DNA of 64,000 nucleotides from Mesobacillus sp. S13 (GTDB taxonomy: Bacteria > Bacillota > Bacilli > Bacillales > Cytobacillaceae). A program made the translations under genes and the position numbers. Below are positions 7,879 to 18,230 of this stretch, one piece after another (position 1 is the stretch's first letter; every line of letters begins with the position of its first letter). The notes under the pieces are model-generated. The model made no database searches. It saw only the letters and a program-made list of their open reading frames with translations, and was not told the origin of the DNA. The stretch lies in assembly GCF_020422885.1 (NCBI RefSeq), contig NZ_CP084622.1, positions 1,879,001 through 1,943,000 of the forward strand. The letters are read 5' to 3'.

Positions 7879-8901
7879 ATGGAGATGCAAACTGAGTTTC
7901 TAGCGGAGATTGTTGACCATCTGCCCGAGGGCATGATTGTTATGGATAAAGAACGGACAATTCTTTATCTTAATGAAAAAGCTTTTGGCATGACTGGCTG
8001 GAAGCTTAGAGAGAAGGTGCCGTACTGTACCTATTGCCAGGAACGGGAAGTGGAAGAGAATGAAAATCGCTGTATTTTGACCACCGATGACCCGATTCCA
8101 TTTTTCAATTCCCATCTTGCAGTGTATGAGGACCTTGAAGAATTTGAAATGTCATTGAAAAAGATGATGATATCAGAACAGATATATTATGTATTGAGAA
8201 TCCGGCCGCCTGTACAGAATGAAAATAGTGAGAGGGCCCGTTTTCATGAACTGCTTGTTCAAGAAACGCTGCTGGCACAGGAGGCTGAGCGGAAAAGGAT
8301 TGCCATGGAGCTTCATGATCATATTGGCCAGAGTGTCTATAGCATCTTCCTTGGTCTCGAGGTTATAAAACAGAATATAAGCGATGATAAATATCAAAAT
8401 CATGTTACAAATATGGTCAATGTCATGGAAAAAACCCTACAAGATATTAAACGCCTGACCAAAAGCCTCAGACCTGAAATCGTCTATGATATCGGTTTGG
8501 AAAAATCCCTTGTGCAGGCAGTGAAGGACTGGAAAAAGTTATACCAGATTGAAATCTTCCTGGATATGGAGATCCATCGGGAAAAGGAGTTGGATCCTGA
8601 AAAAGAACTTCATCTATTCAGGATCATCCAGGAAAGTATCACGAATTCAGTACGCCACGGAAAAGCCACTTACTTTTCGATTCATTTAAAAAGCAACTAT
8701 CAATATATCTTTTTCCAATTATACGACAATGGCAATGGATTTATTTCAGGCGGATGCAAAACGAAAGGGCTCGGCCTGAAGCATATGTACGAACGTTGCA
8801 AAATGCTTGATGGGGACATTAAGTGGATCAGTAAAGAAGGTGGTCCAACAAGGGTGGAAGGATTTGTATCTTTAATAAGAGCGGAGGGAGAGAGAATATG
8901 A
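7879..8901 (+). CDS. PAS-domain sensor histidine kinase, NarL/NreB-type (HisKA_3)
   Basis: A cytoplasmic sensor kinase of 340 residues without membrane segments. Residues 1-110 form a PAS domain; 125-200 the HisKA_3 dimerisation region with the phospho-acceptor in AMELHDHIGQ (H146); 235-340 the ATPase domain with an N-box (QESITNSVRHGKA) and glycine boxes (DNGNGF, GLGLKHM). The PAS domain has C50-x2-C53-x11-C65-x2-T68. The spacing recalls the four-cysteine Fe-S site of the oxygen sensor NreB, but the fourth position is Thr. The start ATG follows GAGGGA. The gene overlaps its response regulator (ATGA), so the pair works together. The signal may be redox or oxygen; targets are unknown, the nearest being the ABC-2 exporter downstream. 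Confidence 0.9.
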   Translation: MEMQTEFLAEIVDHLPEGMIVMDKERTILYLNEKAFGMTGWKLREKVPYCTYCQEREVEENENRCILTTDDPIPFFNSHLAVYEDLEEFEMSLKKMMISEQIYYVLRIRPPVQNENSERARFHELLVQETLLAQEAERKRIAMELHDHIGQSVYSIFLGLEVIKQNISDDKYQNHVTNMVNVMEKTLQDIKRLTKSLRPEIVYDIGLEKSLVQAVKDWKKLYQIEIFLDMEIHREKELDPEKELHLFRIIQESITNSVRHGKATYFSIHLKSNYQYIFFQLYDNGNGFISGGCKTKGLGLKHMYERCKMLDGDIKWISKEGGPTRVEGFVSLIRAEGERI

Positions 8902-9524
8902 ACCTGATGATTATCGATGATCATGAAATCGTCCGCGAAGGTTTAAGCATGCTGCTGCAGCAATCCTTTTGCATCGATGGCAGGATTTGTGCCTGCGATG
9001 GGTATGAAGCTGTTAAGGCTGCGGCTGAATTTCCCGCCGATTTGGTACTGTTGGATCTTTCAATGCCAGGCGGCCTGGACGGTATGACAACCCTGGAAAG
9101 GCTGCGGAAACTGCTTCCGGATGCCAAAATAGTCATTTTTTCGATGCATGATGATATCATATATCAAAAGAAAGCTTATGAGGCGGGGGCGGACGGTTAT
9201 TTAATCAAGCAGCTGAAGCGGGACGACCTCATCCAATCGCTTGATAAAATCCTGGCCAACCAGAAAGTGTTCGATACACATATATGGGAAGAGGATACGG
9301 GTTGTGACCAAGTCAATCTTGTCGACCTCCCGATCACCAAGCGGGAAAAGGAAGTTTTCATTCTAACGGTTAAAGGATATTCCCAAAAAGATATCGCTGA
9401 AAGGCTTGATATTTCAGTTAAGACCGTGGAGAACCATCGTCAAAAAATCGGTGAGAAACTAGGTACTCATAAACGATATGAATGGGTTGAAACAGCAAGG
9501 AAATATAATGTATTCCAACCTTAG
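8898..9524 (+). CDS. NarL/LuxR-family response regulator
   Basis: A 208-residue DNA-binding response regulator. The receiver domain has the acidic pair D7-D8, the phospho-acceptor D53 in LLDLSMPGG and K104; the C-terminal LuxR-type helix-turn-helix spans about 145-200 (TKREKEVFILTVKGYSQKDI, then DISVKTVENHR). Its ATG overlaps the stop of the sensor kinase gene by four bases, so they are translationally coupled. It should bind promoters when phosphorylated by the upstream kinase. A terminator follows, separating it from the ABC exporter genes. Confidence 0.93.
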   Translation: MNLMIIDDHEIVREGLSMLLQQSFCIDGRICACDGYEAVKAAAEFPADLVLLDLSMPGGLDGMTTLERLRKLLPDAKIVIFSMHDDIIYQKKAYEAGADGYLIKQLKRDDLIQSLDKILANQKVFDTHIWEEDTGCDQVNLVDLPITKREKEVFILTVKGYSQKDIAERLDISVKTVENHRQKIGEKLGTHKRYEWVETARKYNVFQP

Positions 9525-9525
9525 A

Positions 9526-9552
9526 GCAGGACAGACATGTCTTGCTTTTTTA
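9526..9552 (+). terminator. terminator of the two-component operon
   Basis: 8-bp stem GCAGGACA / TGTCTTGC (one G-T pair), 4-base loop, six-T tail. Confidence 0.88.
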
Positions 9553-9734
9553 TGTGGGCGCATTACTCTATATGAAAACCAATCAGTTATAGTTCGGCAT
9601 TCGCGGTACAATGCCTCACGGTTAATCCTTGAGAATCTTTTCTAAATATTTTCATATATTTATTGGAATTTATTTCATGGTTCAATAGTTTCTGGGATAA
9701 TTAAATCAACATAGGTCGAAAGTAGGTGTTCTGA

Positions 9735-10676
9735 ATGGAAGTCTTGAAAGTAAAGCAATTGACTAAGAGGTTTAAAGAGTTCGAGGCAGTCAAGAATGTT
9801 TCTTTTTCCTTGCAGAAGGGTGAATCATATGGTCTTCTGGGACCCAATGGTGCAGGAAAGACGACCACGATCCAAATGATTTCAGGGTTATTCCCGCCGA
9901 GTTCCGGATACATTCAAATTGCAGGCATTGATATGGTCAGACAGCCAAAGCAGGGGCAAGGACTTTTAGGAATCGTTCCTCAGGAGATTGCTCTTTACCA
10001 ACAGATGAGTGCGAGGGAAAACCTGTCATTCTGGGGCAGAATGTACGGTTTAAGCGGCAGCCATTTGCAAGAAAGGATTAAGGAGGTCCTCGATATCATT
10101 GGTTTGACTGATCGGGCCACGGAAAAAGTGGAGACTTTTTCTGGTGGAATGAAGAGGAGAGTCAATATCGGAGCTGCGATATTACATAACCCGGAGTTAT
10201 TGATCATGGATGAACCGACCGTTGGGATTGATCCCCAATCCCGCAGCCATATTCTTGAAACGGTAAAAAGGCTAAATGCAGAAGGGATGACGGTCATCTA
10301 TACAAGTCACTATATGGAAGAAGTTGAGTATCTTTGTGAAAAGATTGGCATTATGGATCAGGGAGAATTCATCACTTCGGGAACCATTTCAGAGTTAAGA
10401 GAGACAATCGGTGATCGCTCACGCATTGTTATGAATTTTTCCGGCGCACCTAAAATTGAAAACCTAAAAACGGCATTAGCTCTTTCAATCCCTGAAAATG
10501 ACCTGTCAGTAAATCATGAGGAGCTGGCGATTTTCCATAAGGAACCACAAAAAGTTCTTAGTGAATTGATACAGACTGTTACAGGTGCCGGCTTTGAAAT
10601 CACATCAGTAGAAGTCGTGGAACCGAACCTTGAGAGTGTGTTCCTCCATCTTACTGGCCGAAGTTTAAGGGATTAA
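9735..10676 (+). CDS. ABC-2 exporter ATP-binding protein
   Basis: The nucleotide-binding subunit (313 aa) of a drug/antibiotic-type ABC exporter. Walker A is GPNGAGKTT (36-44), the signature is FSGGMKRRVNI, and Walker B is LLIMDEPTVGIDP, followed by the H-loop in YTSHYMEE. A C-terminal extension of about 90 residues, common in the DrrA/CcmA subgroup, follows the ATPase core. It starts at ATG 9735 and is followed by two ABC-2 permease genes in the same operon. The transported compound is unknown; linked two-component genes lie just upstream, but a terminator intervenes. Confidence 0.92.
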   Translation: MEVLKVKQLTKRFKEFEAVKNVSFSLQKGESYGLLGPNGAGKTTTIQMISGLFPPSSGYIQIAGIDMVRQPKQGQGLLGIVPQEIALYQQMSARENLSFWGRMYGLSGSHLQERIKEVLDIIGLTDRATEKVETFSGGMKRRVNIGAAILHNPELLIMDEPTVGIDPQSRSHILETVKRLNAEGMTVIYTSHYMEEVEYLCEKIGIMDQGEFITSGTISELRETIGDRSRIVMNFSGAPKIENLKTALALSIPENDLSVNHEELAIFHKEPQKVLSELIQTVTGAGFEITSVEVVEPNLESVFLHLTGRSLRD

Positions 10677-10689
10677 GGAGAGGGTGGAT

Positions 10690-11880
10690 ATGGGGTTTTG
10701 GTGGCTGGCGTTAAAAGATACAATTCTGATGGCGAGGGACCGGAAGGCACTGTTGACACTTGTTCTCATGCCTATCTTATTGATTGGAATTCTTGGTTCA
10801 GCGTTCGGAAATATGATGGATGAAGAAGATGCACCTTCCATAAAAAAATTCAAGGCCGGTATTGTTAATCAGGATCAAGGGCAACTAGGGAGTGTGTTGT
10901 CTCAAGAGGCGTTCATGACAGGACTTCCAAAGCTGATTTCTGCAGAGGAGATGACGGAAGAGGAGCTTGAAGATTATTTACAGCAGCAGGTACTTTCCGT
11001 CGGAATCATTATTCCCGAGGATTTTTCTGATCATATCATTTCTGGTAAAGAGTCTAAAGTACAGATCGTCTCTATTCCATCCGCATCAATTCAATCATCA
11101 ATCGTCGAGAATGTCGTGCTGCAATTCACTCAGGCAGCGGCAGTGAATGTAATAGCCATGGAGGTCGCCGGTCCGGCCAACATGGGCAAAGCTCTTCCGG
11201 CTAGATCTCAATTGTCGGTCTCTGATTATGACTTTGCGGAAGAAGTAGCGGTAGAACAGGATCAAAAACCAGTGGGATCATTCCAGTATTATGCTGCTGG
11301 TATGGGTGTCATGTTTTTGCTGATGACGGTTATAACCGGAGTAAGTGCAATGATTGATGAAAAAGAACAAGATGTATACAGTCGTCTATTGGTTACCAAA
11401 CTGTCGAATAAGCAATACTTAATCGGCAAGTTTATTGGCTTACTGTTTATGTCGTCAATTCAATTTCTCATCATCGTTCTTGGAACGCATTATCTTTATC
11501 ATGTACGTTGGGGAGAATCCATGACAGGTGTCATTATTGTCGGCTTTGCTTTTGTTTTTAGCGTGAGCGGGTTGGGTGTTCTTTTGGGTGCCCTTGTCAA
11601 AAAGGAGAAAACATTCAATGCTGCCGGAATGCTGGCTACTCAAATAATGGCAGCTGTCGGCGGAAGCATGGTCCCATTATATATTTTTCCGGATTGGGTC
11701 AATACGGTCGTGAAAGTCCTGCCCAATGCCCTTGCCCTCCAAACATTCCTGGAGTTGATGTCAGGTGCAGGAGTGGGGAAAGTATGGCTGGAAGCAGGTA
11801 TTTTAATAGTGATTGGTCTTGCGTCTCTCCTCATTGCGTTTGTAACCCTGTCGGCAAGAAGGAGGGCTTTCCATGCGTAA
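10690..11880 (+). CDS. ABC-2 type permease
   Basis: A membrane subunit of the exporter (396 aa) with the ABC-2 layout: one N-terminal membrane helix (LLTLVLMPILLIGILGSAFG), a large extracytoplasmic domain of about 170 residues, then five or six C-terminal helices. ATG 10690 is preferred over an in-frame GTG at 10684 because AAGGAGAGG lies at better spacing. It lies 13 bases after the ATPase gene and overlaps the next permease gene by eight bases. Two permeases of similar layout probably form a heterodimer. Confidence 0.88.
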   Translation: MGFWWLALKDTILMARDRKALLTLVLMPILLIGILGSAFGNMMDEEDAPSIKKFKAGIVNQDQGQLGSVLSQEAFMTGLPKLISAEEMTEEELEDYLQQQVLSVGIIIPEDFSDHIISGKESKVQIVSIPSASIQSSIVENVVLQFTQAAAVNVIAMEVAGPANMGKALPARSQLSVSDYDFAEEVAVEQDQKPVGSFQYYAAGMGVMFLLMTVITGVSAMIDEKEQDVYSRLLVTKLSNKQYLIGKFIGLLFMSSIQFLIIVLGTHYLYHVRWGESMTGVIIVGFAFVFSVSGLGVLLGALVKKEKTFNAAGMLATQIMAAVGGSMVPLYIFPDWVNTVVKVLPNALALQTFLELMSGAGVGKVWLEAGILIVIGLASLLIAFVTLSARRRAFHA

Positions 11881-13003
11881 AGTTTTGCCCATCGCTTTTC
11901 TACACTTAAAAACTTTGTTCAAAACGCCTTCGGCAATTATTCTGATGTTTGTAATGCCGATTTTTTTCAGTATTATTTTTGGAGGAATAGGTTCTGAGGG
12001 AGCTTCAGGGGATAAACCGGTTGTGATGATGGCAGCAAAAAATGATGAAAGTTACAGCAGGATTCTCGATTTAATGTCTTCAAACAGACAGTATACATGG
12101 CTCAAGACGGATGAAAAACAAGCTCGGGAAGCTGTCGAAAATCAAGAAGCCATTGCAGCGGTATTGATTGCTGATTCAATAGTACAGAGTCATGAGCAGA
12201 AGAAGCCGCTTTTTCAAATTGTTGTTAAAAGGAAAACGCAGGAGTATCTTGCGCTAAGCAGCTATGTTGAAGGTGTAGGAAGGACTGTTATTCAAGCACT
12301 TGAAATGGCTCCCGGACAAGATCCAGATCCGTTCAATGCTATTCTTGAGAAAGCATCAGCTCGTGAACCAGTGGATATAAGCAGTAAAGTCATCCAAAAG
12401 GAAAAATCAACAACTGGTTCAGTCAGCATGCTGGCGATCGGCTTTACGATTATGTTCATGATGTTCGGTATTTCAGGAGCTGCCTCCACCATACTTGATG
12501 AAAAAGTCGGTGGAACATGGCAGCGTCTGCTCACATCACCAACGACGAAAGCTCAGGTGATGACAGGGTATTTATTTTCCTATTTTTTGATGGGAGCAAT
12601 CCAATTAACCGTCCTCATGATCGTTATGTTCGTAATTTATGGTTCCATGTGGGGGAATTTATTCTATTTCATCCCATTTGCAGCATTGGTCATCATCACC
12701 ATTGTCGGATTTGGCCTCATGATGGCTAGCATCGTAAAAACAAGGCAGCAGGCAAGTGCGTTGAGCGCTGTGTTAATAGTCAGCACCTGCATGCTGGGAG
12801 GAGTATATTGGCCAATAGAGATTGTCCCAGAATTCATGCAGCAAATAGCAAAAGTGGTGCCCCAGAGCTGGATGATCACAGGATTCCGTGAAATCGTCAG
12901 TGGAAGCCTGTATTTTCCAGCACTTCGCAACTCGACAGCAGTCTTACTTGTTTTCAGTATCCTATTCTTTACAATCGGATTGAAAAGGATGAAATATGAG
13001 TGA
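11873..13003 (+). CDS. ABC-2 type permease, second subunit
   Basis: A second membrane subunit (376 aa) with the same plan as its neighbour: an N-terminal helix (IILMFVMPIFFSIIFGGIG), a soluble extracytoplasmic domain, then several C-terminal helices with the motif DEKVGGTWQRLLTSP just after the first helix of the C-terminal bundle, typical of ABC-2 permeases. The ATG overlaps the end of the preceding permease gene. It is the last gene of the operon and is followed by a strong terminator. Confidence 0.88.
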   Translation: MRKVLPIAFLHLKTLFKTPSAIILMFVMPIFFSIIFGGIGSEGASGDKPVVMMAAKNDESYSRILDLMSSNRQYTWLKTDEKQAREAVENQEAIAAVLIADSIVQSHEQKKPLFQIVVKRKTQEYLALSSYVEGVGRTVIQALEMAPGQDPDPFNAILEKASAREPVDISSKVIQKEKSTTGSVSMLAIGFTIMFMMFGISGAASTILDEKVGGTWQRLLTSPTTKAQVMTGYLFSYFLMGAIQLTVLMIVMFVIYGSMWGNLFYFIPFAALVIITIVGFGLMMASIVKTRQQASALSAVLIVSTCMLGGVYWPIEIVPEFMQQIAKVVPQSWMITGFREIVSGSLYFPALRNSTAVLLVFSILFFTIGLKRMKYE

Positions 13004-13006
13004 TGT

Positions 13007-13041
13007 TTACCAGTCCTTATTTAGGACTGGTAATTCTTTTT
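13007..13041 (+). terminator. terminator of the ABC exporter operon
   Basis: Perfect 11-bp stem TTACCAGTCCT / AGGACTGGTAA with a 5-base loop, followed by a T-rich tail. Confidence 0.92.
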
Positions 13042-13053
13042 AAGGGGATTCTA

Positions 13054-13082
13054 TCGAAAATTATTTTTTGTCGAGTTATAAT
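13054..13082 (+). promoter_or_regulatory. candidate sigma-A promoter for mutS
   Basis: TCGAAA (13054-13059), 17 bases, TATAAT (13077-13082). If used, the 52-bp repeat array downstream would be transcribed as part of a leader of roughly 280 bases before mutS. Confidence 0.45.
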
Positions 13083-13148
13083 AGATATTTAGAGTAAGAG
13101 TCGAAATGAGATTCTTGGATTGACCGAATAGCAAAGAATGAACTAATT

Positions 13149-13340
13149 GGGTAAAAGCAGAATGTCAGTATTGCCCGAAAATGGAGAAAAGCATGAAGTA
13201 CGGTAAAAGCAAAGCGTCTGCATTGCCCGAAAAAGAGAAACAGGATGAAAAACGGTAAAAGCAGAGTGTCTGCATTGCCCGAAAAAGAGAAACAAGGCGA
13301 AAAACGGTAAAAGCAGAGCGTGGCGCATTGCCGTAACAAT
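13149..13340. repeat. 52-bp tandem repeat array upstream of mutS (about 3.5 copies)
   Basis: Units begin at about 13149, 13201, 13253 and 13305 (the last partial). Each carries GGTAAAAGCA, GCATTGCCCGAAAA and often ACAGG, with a small inverted repeat GCAGA-N3-TCTGC in the clearest unit. The period of exactly 52 is not a multiple of three, so the open frames seen on the minus strand shift in every unit and are not a protein repeat. The same period is found in the larger array at 42.2-42.9 kb. Confidence 0.9.
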
Positions 13341-13367
13341 AAAGCAAAGTGAATTTTGGAGGATAAT

Positions 13368-16028
13368 ATGGCTACATATACCCCTATGATCAAGCAATAC
13401 CTGCAAGTGAAGGCAGATTACCAGGATGCCTTTTTATTTTTCCGCTTGGGAGATTTTTATGAAATGTTCTTTGAGGATGCGTTAAAGGCATCCCAGGAGC
13501 TTGAGATTACTCTGACAAGCAGAGAGGGCGGCGGCGAGGAACGGATTCCGATGTGTGGTGTTCCTTACCATTCAGCTCCTAACTATATTGAACAGTTGAT
13601 TAACAAAGGCTATAAAGTTGCGATATGTGAACAAACCGAAGATCCCAAGACGGCAAAGGGTGTCGTCAAGCGGGAAGTTGTCCAGCTAATCACTCCGGGA
13701 ACAGTGATGGAGGGACGAGGGCTTTTAGAAAAGGAAAATAATTTCATCGCTACTGTTTCGGTTTTTCCTGGAAACATGTTCGGGTTTGCATGCAGCGACC
13801 TGTCGACAGGGGAAAGCAGGGCTACCCTCGTCAACGGCAGTATCGAAGATCTTATTAACGAATTATCGATTTCAGGAGCAAAGGAAGTTGTCATTGAAAG
13901 CTCGCTTTCTCCAGAAATCCAGAAAAAGATGAAGGAACGTTCTATTCTTGCGCTTTCAATTGAGGACAACATCGAAGTGAATGAGAATTTTTCATTGCTA
14001 TTTGCGGACCTCGAGGATGAACAGTTAAGAAACACAGCTTCAAGGTTATTCAATTACTTATACAGAACTCAGAAGCGCAGCCTTGACCACCTGCAAAAGG
14101 TATCTGTCTACAAGGTACAGCAATTTATGAAAATTGATTATTTTTCAAAGCGCAATCTTGAATTGACAGAGACAATTAGGTCGACGGCGAAAAAAGGAAC
14201 ACTTCTATGGCTGCTTGATGAGACAATGACCGCAATGGGCGGCAGGATGCTGAAGCAATGGATCAACAGGCCGTTGATTGACAAAACTGAAATTGTCCGC
14301 CGCCAGGAATTGGTCCAGCTTTTTGTCGGACAGTTTTTTGAACGCCAGGAATTACGTGAGAAGCTGAAAGAGGTCTACGATCTTGAACGCCTGGCTGGCA
14401 GGGTTGCCTTTGGCAATTTGAATCCAAGGGACTTAATGCAGTTAAAAAGGTCTTTATTACAAGTACCATCTTTAAAATATATTTTGGAGAGCCTTTCCCA
14501 TGAAGAAGCTGCCTCCATGGCTGATAGACTCGATCCTTGTGAGGAGGCAGCCGATCTGCTTGAACAGGCAATCGTTGATAACCCTCCTATTTCTGTAAAG
14601 GAAGGGAATATCATCAGGGATGGCTACGATCATCAGCTAGACCAATACCGAGATGCCAGCCGGAATGGCAAAACGTGGATTGCCATGTTAGAGCGGGACG
14701 AGCGTGAGAAAACAGGGATCAAATCATTGAAAATTGGCTACAACAGGGTGTTTGGCTACTATATTGAAGTAACGAAGGCCAACCTTCATCTTTTACAGGA
14801 AGGCCAATATGAGCGGAAGCAGACTTTATCGAATGCCGAGCGGTTTATCACTCCTGAGCTGAAGGAAAAGGAAGATTTGATCCTTGCAGCCGAGGAAAAA
14901 AGCATCGAGTTAGAATACCAGCTGTTTACCGGAATTCGCGAAAGGATTAAAGAGTTCATTCCTAGATTACAAGGGCTTGCCAGAGCATTGAGTGAACTGG
15001 ATGTCATTCTAGGCTTTGCAGAGCTGAGTGAACAGCGTCAATATGTAAGACCGCAGTTCTCAGCAGATAGGAAAATTGTTCTGAAGGATGGACGCCACCC
15101 GGTTGTCGAAAAAGTGATGGATGCTCAAGAATATGTGCCAAACGATTGCTTTATGGACAATGACCGCGAAGTACTGCTGATTACTGGACCAAATATGTCT
15201 GGTAAAAGCACATATATGCGCCAGGTTGCCCTGACGGCAATCATGGCACAAATCGGCTGTTTCGTTCCGGCGACTGAGGCGGTCATGCCGATATTTGACC
15301 AAGTTTTCACCAGGATTGGGGCGGCAGATGATCTTGTTTCTGGGCAAAGTACTTTTATGGTAGAGATGCTTGAGGCAAAGAACGCAATAACCAATGCGAC
15401 GAAGGACAGCTTGATTCTTTTTGATGAAATCGGCCGGGGCACATCCACATACGACGGAATGGCACTTGCTCAGGCGATGATTGAATATATACATGATAAA
15501 ATCAGCGCTAAGACGCTGTTTTCGACCCACTACCATGAAATGACTTCACTGGAAAATGATTTGGATAAATTGAAGAATGTGCATGTCAGTGCTGTCGAGC
15601 AGAATGGAAAGGTCGTTTTTCTTCATAAAATCAGGGAAGGTGCAGCGGATAAGAGTTACGGGATCCATGTTGCCCAGCTTGCTGAATTGCCGGCAGACCT
15701 GATCGAACGTGCTGCTGAAATCCTGCAGACACTTGAACAAACAGACACACAAGTTTCATCTGAACTTAATCGTCAGGAGAGCTTCAACTCTGTAAGGGAA
15801 ACTTTGCATAACGAAGAAGAAAACCAAAGCATGCTTCAAGCAGCTGAAACAGCAGCCGCGGCTCAGCTATCATTTTTTGATGAGGAGCCTGAACAGAAGA
15901 AAGCTAGTGGTTCAAGCAAGAAGGAAAAGCAGGTTCTTGAACAATTAGTTGGACTGGAAATCCTTGATATGACTCCTTTGCAGGCTATGAATATGCTTTA
16001 CGAGCTGCAAAAAAAGCTAAGGAAATAA
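13368..16028 (+). CDS. mutS: DNA mismatch repair protein MutS
   Basis: MutS recognises mispaired and looped bases and recruits MutL. The 886-residue product begins [13 protein letters not shown] at ATG 13368, eight bases after GGAGG; a TTG at 13356 would overlap the ribosome binding site. Near the N-terminus is the mismatch-binding [11 protein letters not shown] motif (Phe-x-Glu wedge). The C-terminal ATPase has Walker [10 protein letters not shown], the signature STFMVEMLE, Walker [17 protein letters not shown], and an H-loop STHYHE. A C-terminal tail follows. mutL lies 36 bases downstream, the standard Firmicutes arrangement. A 52-bp repeat array lies immediately upstream; the genes usual at this place in Bacillus subtilis (cotE, ymcA) are not there. 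Confidence 0.98.
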   Translation: MATYTPMIKQYLQVKADYQDAFLFFRLGDFYEMFFEDALKASQELEITLTSREGGGEERIPMCGVPYHSAPNYIEQLINKGYKVAICEQTEDPKTAKGVVKREVVQLITPGTVMEGRGLLEKENNFIATVSVFPGNMFGFACSDLSTGESRATLVNGSIEDLINELSISGAKEVVIESSLSPEIQKKMKERSILALSIEDNIEVNENFSLLFADLEDEQLRNTASRLFNYLYRTQKRSLDHLQKVSVYKVQQFMKIDYFSKRNLELTETIRSTAKKGTLLWLLDETMTAMGGRMLKQWINRPLIDKTEIVRRQELVQLFVGQFFERQELREKLKEVYDLERLAGRVAFGNLNPRDLMQLKRSLLQVPSLKYILESLSHEEAASMADRLDPCEEAADLLEQAIVDNPPISVKEGNIIRDGYDHQLDQYRDASRNGKTWIAMLERDEREKTGIKSLKIGYNRVFGYYIEVTKANLHLLQEGQYERKQTLSNAERFITPELKEKEDLILAAEEKSIELEYQLFTGIRERIKEFIPRLQGLARALSELDVILGFAELSEQRQYVRPQFSADRKIVLKDGRHPVVEKVMDAQEYVPNDCFMDNDREVLLITGPNMSGKSTYMRQVALTAIMAQIGCFVPATEAVMPIFDQVFTRIGAADDLVSGQSTFMVEMLEAKNAITNATKDSLILFDEIGRGTSTYDGMALAQAMIEYIHDKISAKTLFSTHYHEMTSLENDLDKLKNVHVSAVEQNGKVVFLHKIREGAADKSYGIHVAQLAELPADLIERAAEILQTLEQTDTQVSSELNRQESFNSVRETLHNEEENQSMLQAAETAAAAQLSFFDEEPEQKKASGSSKKEKQVLEQLVGLEILDMTPLQAMNMLYELQKKLRK

Positions 16029-16064
16029 TGCGGCTAAAACTATTGAAAAGCTGGAGGTGACAGA

Positions 16065-18020
16065 ATGGCGAAAATTATTCAGCTGGACGACGCCTTATCA
16101 AACAAGATTGCTGCCGGTGAGGTAGTTGAACGGCCGGCATCGGTTGTGAAGGAATTGCTGGAGAATGCAATTGATGCTAATAGTACCGTGATCGAGATTG
16201 ATCTTGAGGAAGCTGGACTAGCCAGGATCAGGATCACAGACAATGGAGACGGCATAGAGGAAGACGATGTTCTCGTCGCCTTCCAGCGGCATGCCACTAG
16301 CAAAATCAAGAACGAAAATGACTTGTTCCGAATCAGGACTCTTGGGTTCAGGGGCGAGGCTCTGCCGAGTATTGCCTCTGTTTCAAGGCTTGAAATGAAA
16401 ACATCGACCGGCATCGAAGGCAATAAAGTGGTCATCGAAGGCGGAAAGGTAGAGTCAGTGGAGAAAGCCGACAGCCGAAAAGGTACGGATATCATCATTT
16501 CGGATCTGTTTTTCAATACTCCGGCACGGCTTAAATATATGAAAACCATTCATACAGAACTTGGCAATATAACGGATGTTGTTAACCGTCTGGCGCTGGC
16601 AAATCCAGAGATTTCCTTCAGGCTTGTCCATAATGGACGACAGCTTTTAAAGACGACAGGAAATGGGGACGTACGCCAGGTGTTGGCCGCCATCTATGGT
16701 ATTAATATGGTGAAATCCATGATTCCTATTTCGGGAGAATCATTGGATTATAGAATTAGCGGCTATATCTCAATGCCAGAAATCACCAGGGCATCAAGAA
16801 ACTATATTTCGACGATGATTAATGGCCGTTTTATCAAAAACTATGCTCTCGTAAAGGCGATTCAGGAAGGCTACCATACATTGCTTCCTATAGGCAGATA
16901 TCCTGTCGTTCTTTTGAATATTGAAATGGACCCGCTTCTGATAGATGTGAACGTTCATCCGTCCAAGATGGAAGTACGATTGAGCAAGGAGCATGAATTG
17001 AATGAGCTTGTCTCGAGTGTCATAAAAGGTGCCTTTAAAACGAAGGAATTGATTCCGGCTGGGATGGTCACTCAGAAGCAGGAAAAGCCAAAATCAGAAC
17101 AAACTTTTATGGATCTCGATCATTTGCCTGAAGCTGAAAATAAGCCCAACTTAGTCCCTACACCCAACGTTGGAAGATCATTTGTTGAGGAGAAGGCCAT
17201 TGAGCTTGGAAATAGCTATAAAACGGCGGATCTCAGCAACAGCTTCAATGCTCCCGAACTTGCGATTAATCAACAGCAGGAAGCACCAGACTGGAGAAAT
17301 GCTTTTGTAGCCCAAGAGAATTCCATATCTTCATCAGTTTCACCAGTTGAAGACGAATCTGTACAAGGTGAGGAGGAAGTGATTGCTCCAGCTGCTGCCT
17401 CACCAGTTGTCGGACCGGCTGCTGAAGTGCAGGCTTCTCGAGTCCCTCCTCTTTATCCAATAGGGCAAATGCACGGGACCTATATTCTCGCACAGAACGA
17501 TCGTGGTTTATATATCATTGACCAGCATGCCGCCCAGGAGAGAATCAAATATGAATACTTCAGGGACAAGGTAGGCGAGGTGGCGACTGAGCTTCAGGAA
17601 ATGCTTGTCCCAATCACACTTGAATATTCGGCGGATGAATGCATCAAAATCAATGAGTATCAGCATGAACTTGAAAAAGTGGGGGTGTTCCTTGAGCCAT
17701 TTGGCTACAATAGTTTCATCGTTCGATCACACCCGCAATGGTTCCCTCGCGGTGAGGAAAAAGATCTGATTGAAGATATGATTGAACAGCTGCTCATGAT
17801 GAAGAAAGTGGATCTTAAAAAGCTTCGAGAAGAAGCAGCGATTATGATGAGCTGCAAGGCATCAATCAAAGCCAATCACCATCTGCGAAACGATGAGATT
17901 CAGGCATTGCTGGATGAATTGCGGCGTTCATCGGATCCGTTCACTTGTCCGCATGGCCGGCCAATCATCGTCCACTACTCCACATATGAAATGGAGAAAA
18001 TGTTCAAAAGGGTAATGTGA
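16065..18020 (+). CDS. mutL: DNA mismatch repair endonuclease MutL
   Basis: MutL couples MutS recognition to strand incision. The GHKL ATPase domain (1-330) shows [16 protein letters not shown] and [11 protein letters not shown] low-complexity linker of about 120 residues leads to the C-terminal dimerisation/endonuclease domain, with the metal motif [12 protein letters not shown] (D-Q-H-A-x2-E-x4-E), [10 protein letters not shown] and CPHGRP, so it is a nicking MutL of the type found outside the E. coli group. 651 aa, slightly longer than B. subtilis MutL, mainly in the linker. The start follows GGAGGTGACAG. A strong terminator follows. Confidence 0.98.
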   Translation: MAKIIQLDDALSNKIAAGEVVERPASVVKELLENAIDANSTVIEIDLEEAGLARIRITDNGDGIEEDDVLVAFQRHATSKIKNENDLFRIRTLGFRGEALPSIASVSRLEMKTSTGIEGNKVVIEGGKVESVEKADSRKGTDIIISDLFFNTPARLKYMKTIHTELGNITDVVNRLALANPEISFRLVHNGRQLLKTTGNGDVRQVLAAIYGINMVKSMIPISGESLDYRISGYISMPEITRASRNYISTMINGRFIKNYALVKAIQEGYHTLLPIGRYPVVLLNIEMDPLLIDVNVHPSKMEVRLSKEHELNELVSSVIKGAFKTKELIPAGMVTQKQEKPKSEQTFMDLDHLPEAENKPNLVPTPNVGRSFVEEKAIELGNSYKTADLSNSFNAPELAINQQQEAPDWRNAFVAQENSISSSVSPVEDESVQGEEEVIAPAAASPVVGPAAEVQASRVPPLYPIGQMHGTYILAQNDRGLYIIDQHAAQERIKYEYFRDKVGEVATELQEMLVPITLEYSADECIKINEYQHELEKVGVFLEPFGYNSFIVRSHPQWFPRGEEKDLIEDMIEQLLMMKKVDLKKLREEAAIMMSCKASIKANHHLRNDEIQALLDELRRSSDPFTCPHGRPIIVHYSTYEMEKMFKRVM

Positions 18021-18056
18021 TAAGAATAGCGAGATAAAAATGAAAATTCATATATG

Positions 18057-18094
18057 AAAAAACAGTGTTTCCAGTGGGGACACTGTTTTTTTGT
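18057..18094 (+). terminator. terminator of mutSL
   Basis: Perfect 10-bp stem AAAACAGTGT / ACACTGTTTT, extended inside, followed by a T run. Confidence 0.92.
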
Positions 18095-18147
18095 GTAATG
18101 AAAATTTTACTTGAGATGGATAATAATTCTTTAAATCCGCCTGAACA

Positions 18148-18165
18148 TAGTGTAAAATTACACTA
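18148..18165. promoter_or_regulatory. 18-bp palindrome, operator-like
   Basis: TAGTGTAAAATTACACTA: perfect 8-bp arms around a 2-base centre, 65 bases before the start of the next gene and overlapping a TAAAAT that may be the -10 box. It is a candidate binding site for a dimeric repressor; no regulator gene is adjacent. Confidence 0.5.
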
Positions 18166-18230
18166 ATAGGAAAAATGTAAATCCATTGATTTGGTTATTG
18201 GCTCTTATACTTATCAAAGGGGGCGAAAGA

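Noticed and set aside
13076..13406. Minus-strand open frames rich in Phe/Ser/Leu
   Set aside because: They arise from the 52-bp DNA repeat, which changes frame at each unit, and have no ribosome binding site; they also overlap the mutS start.
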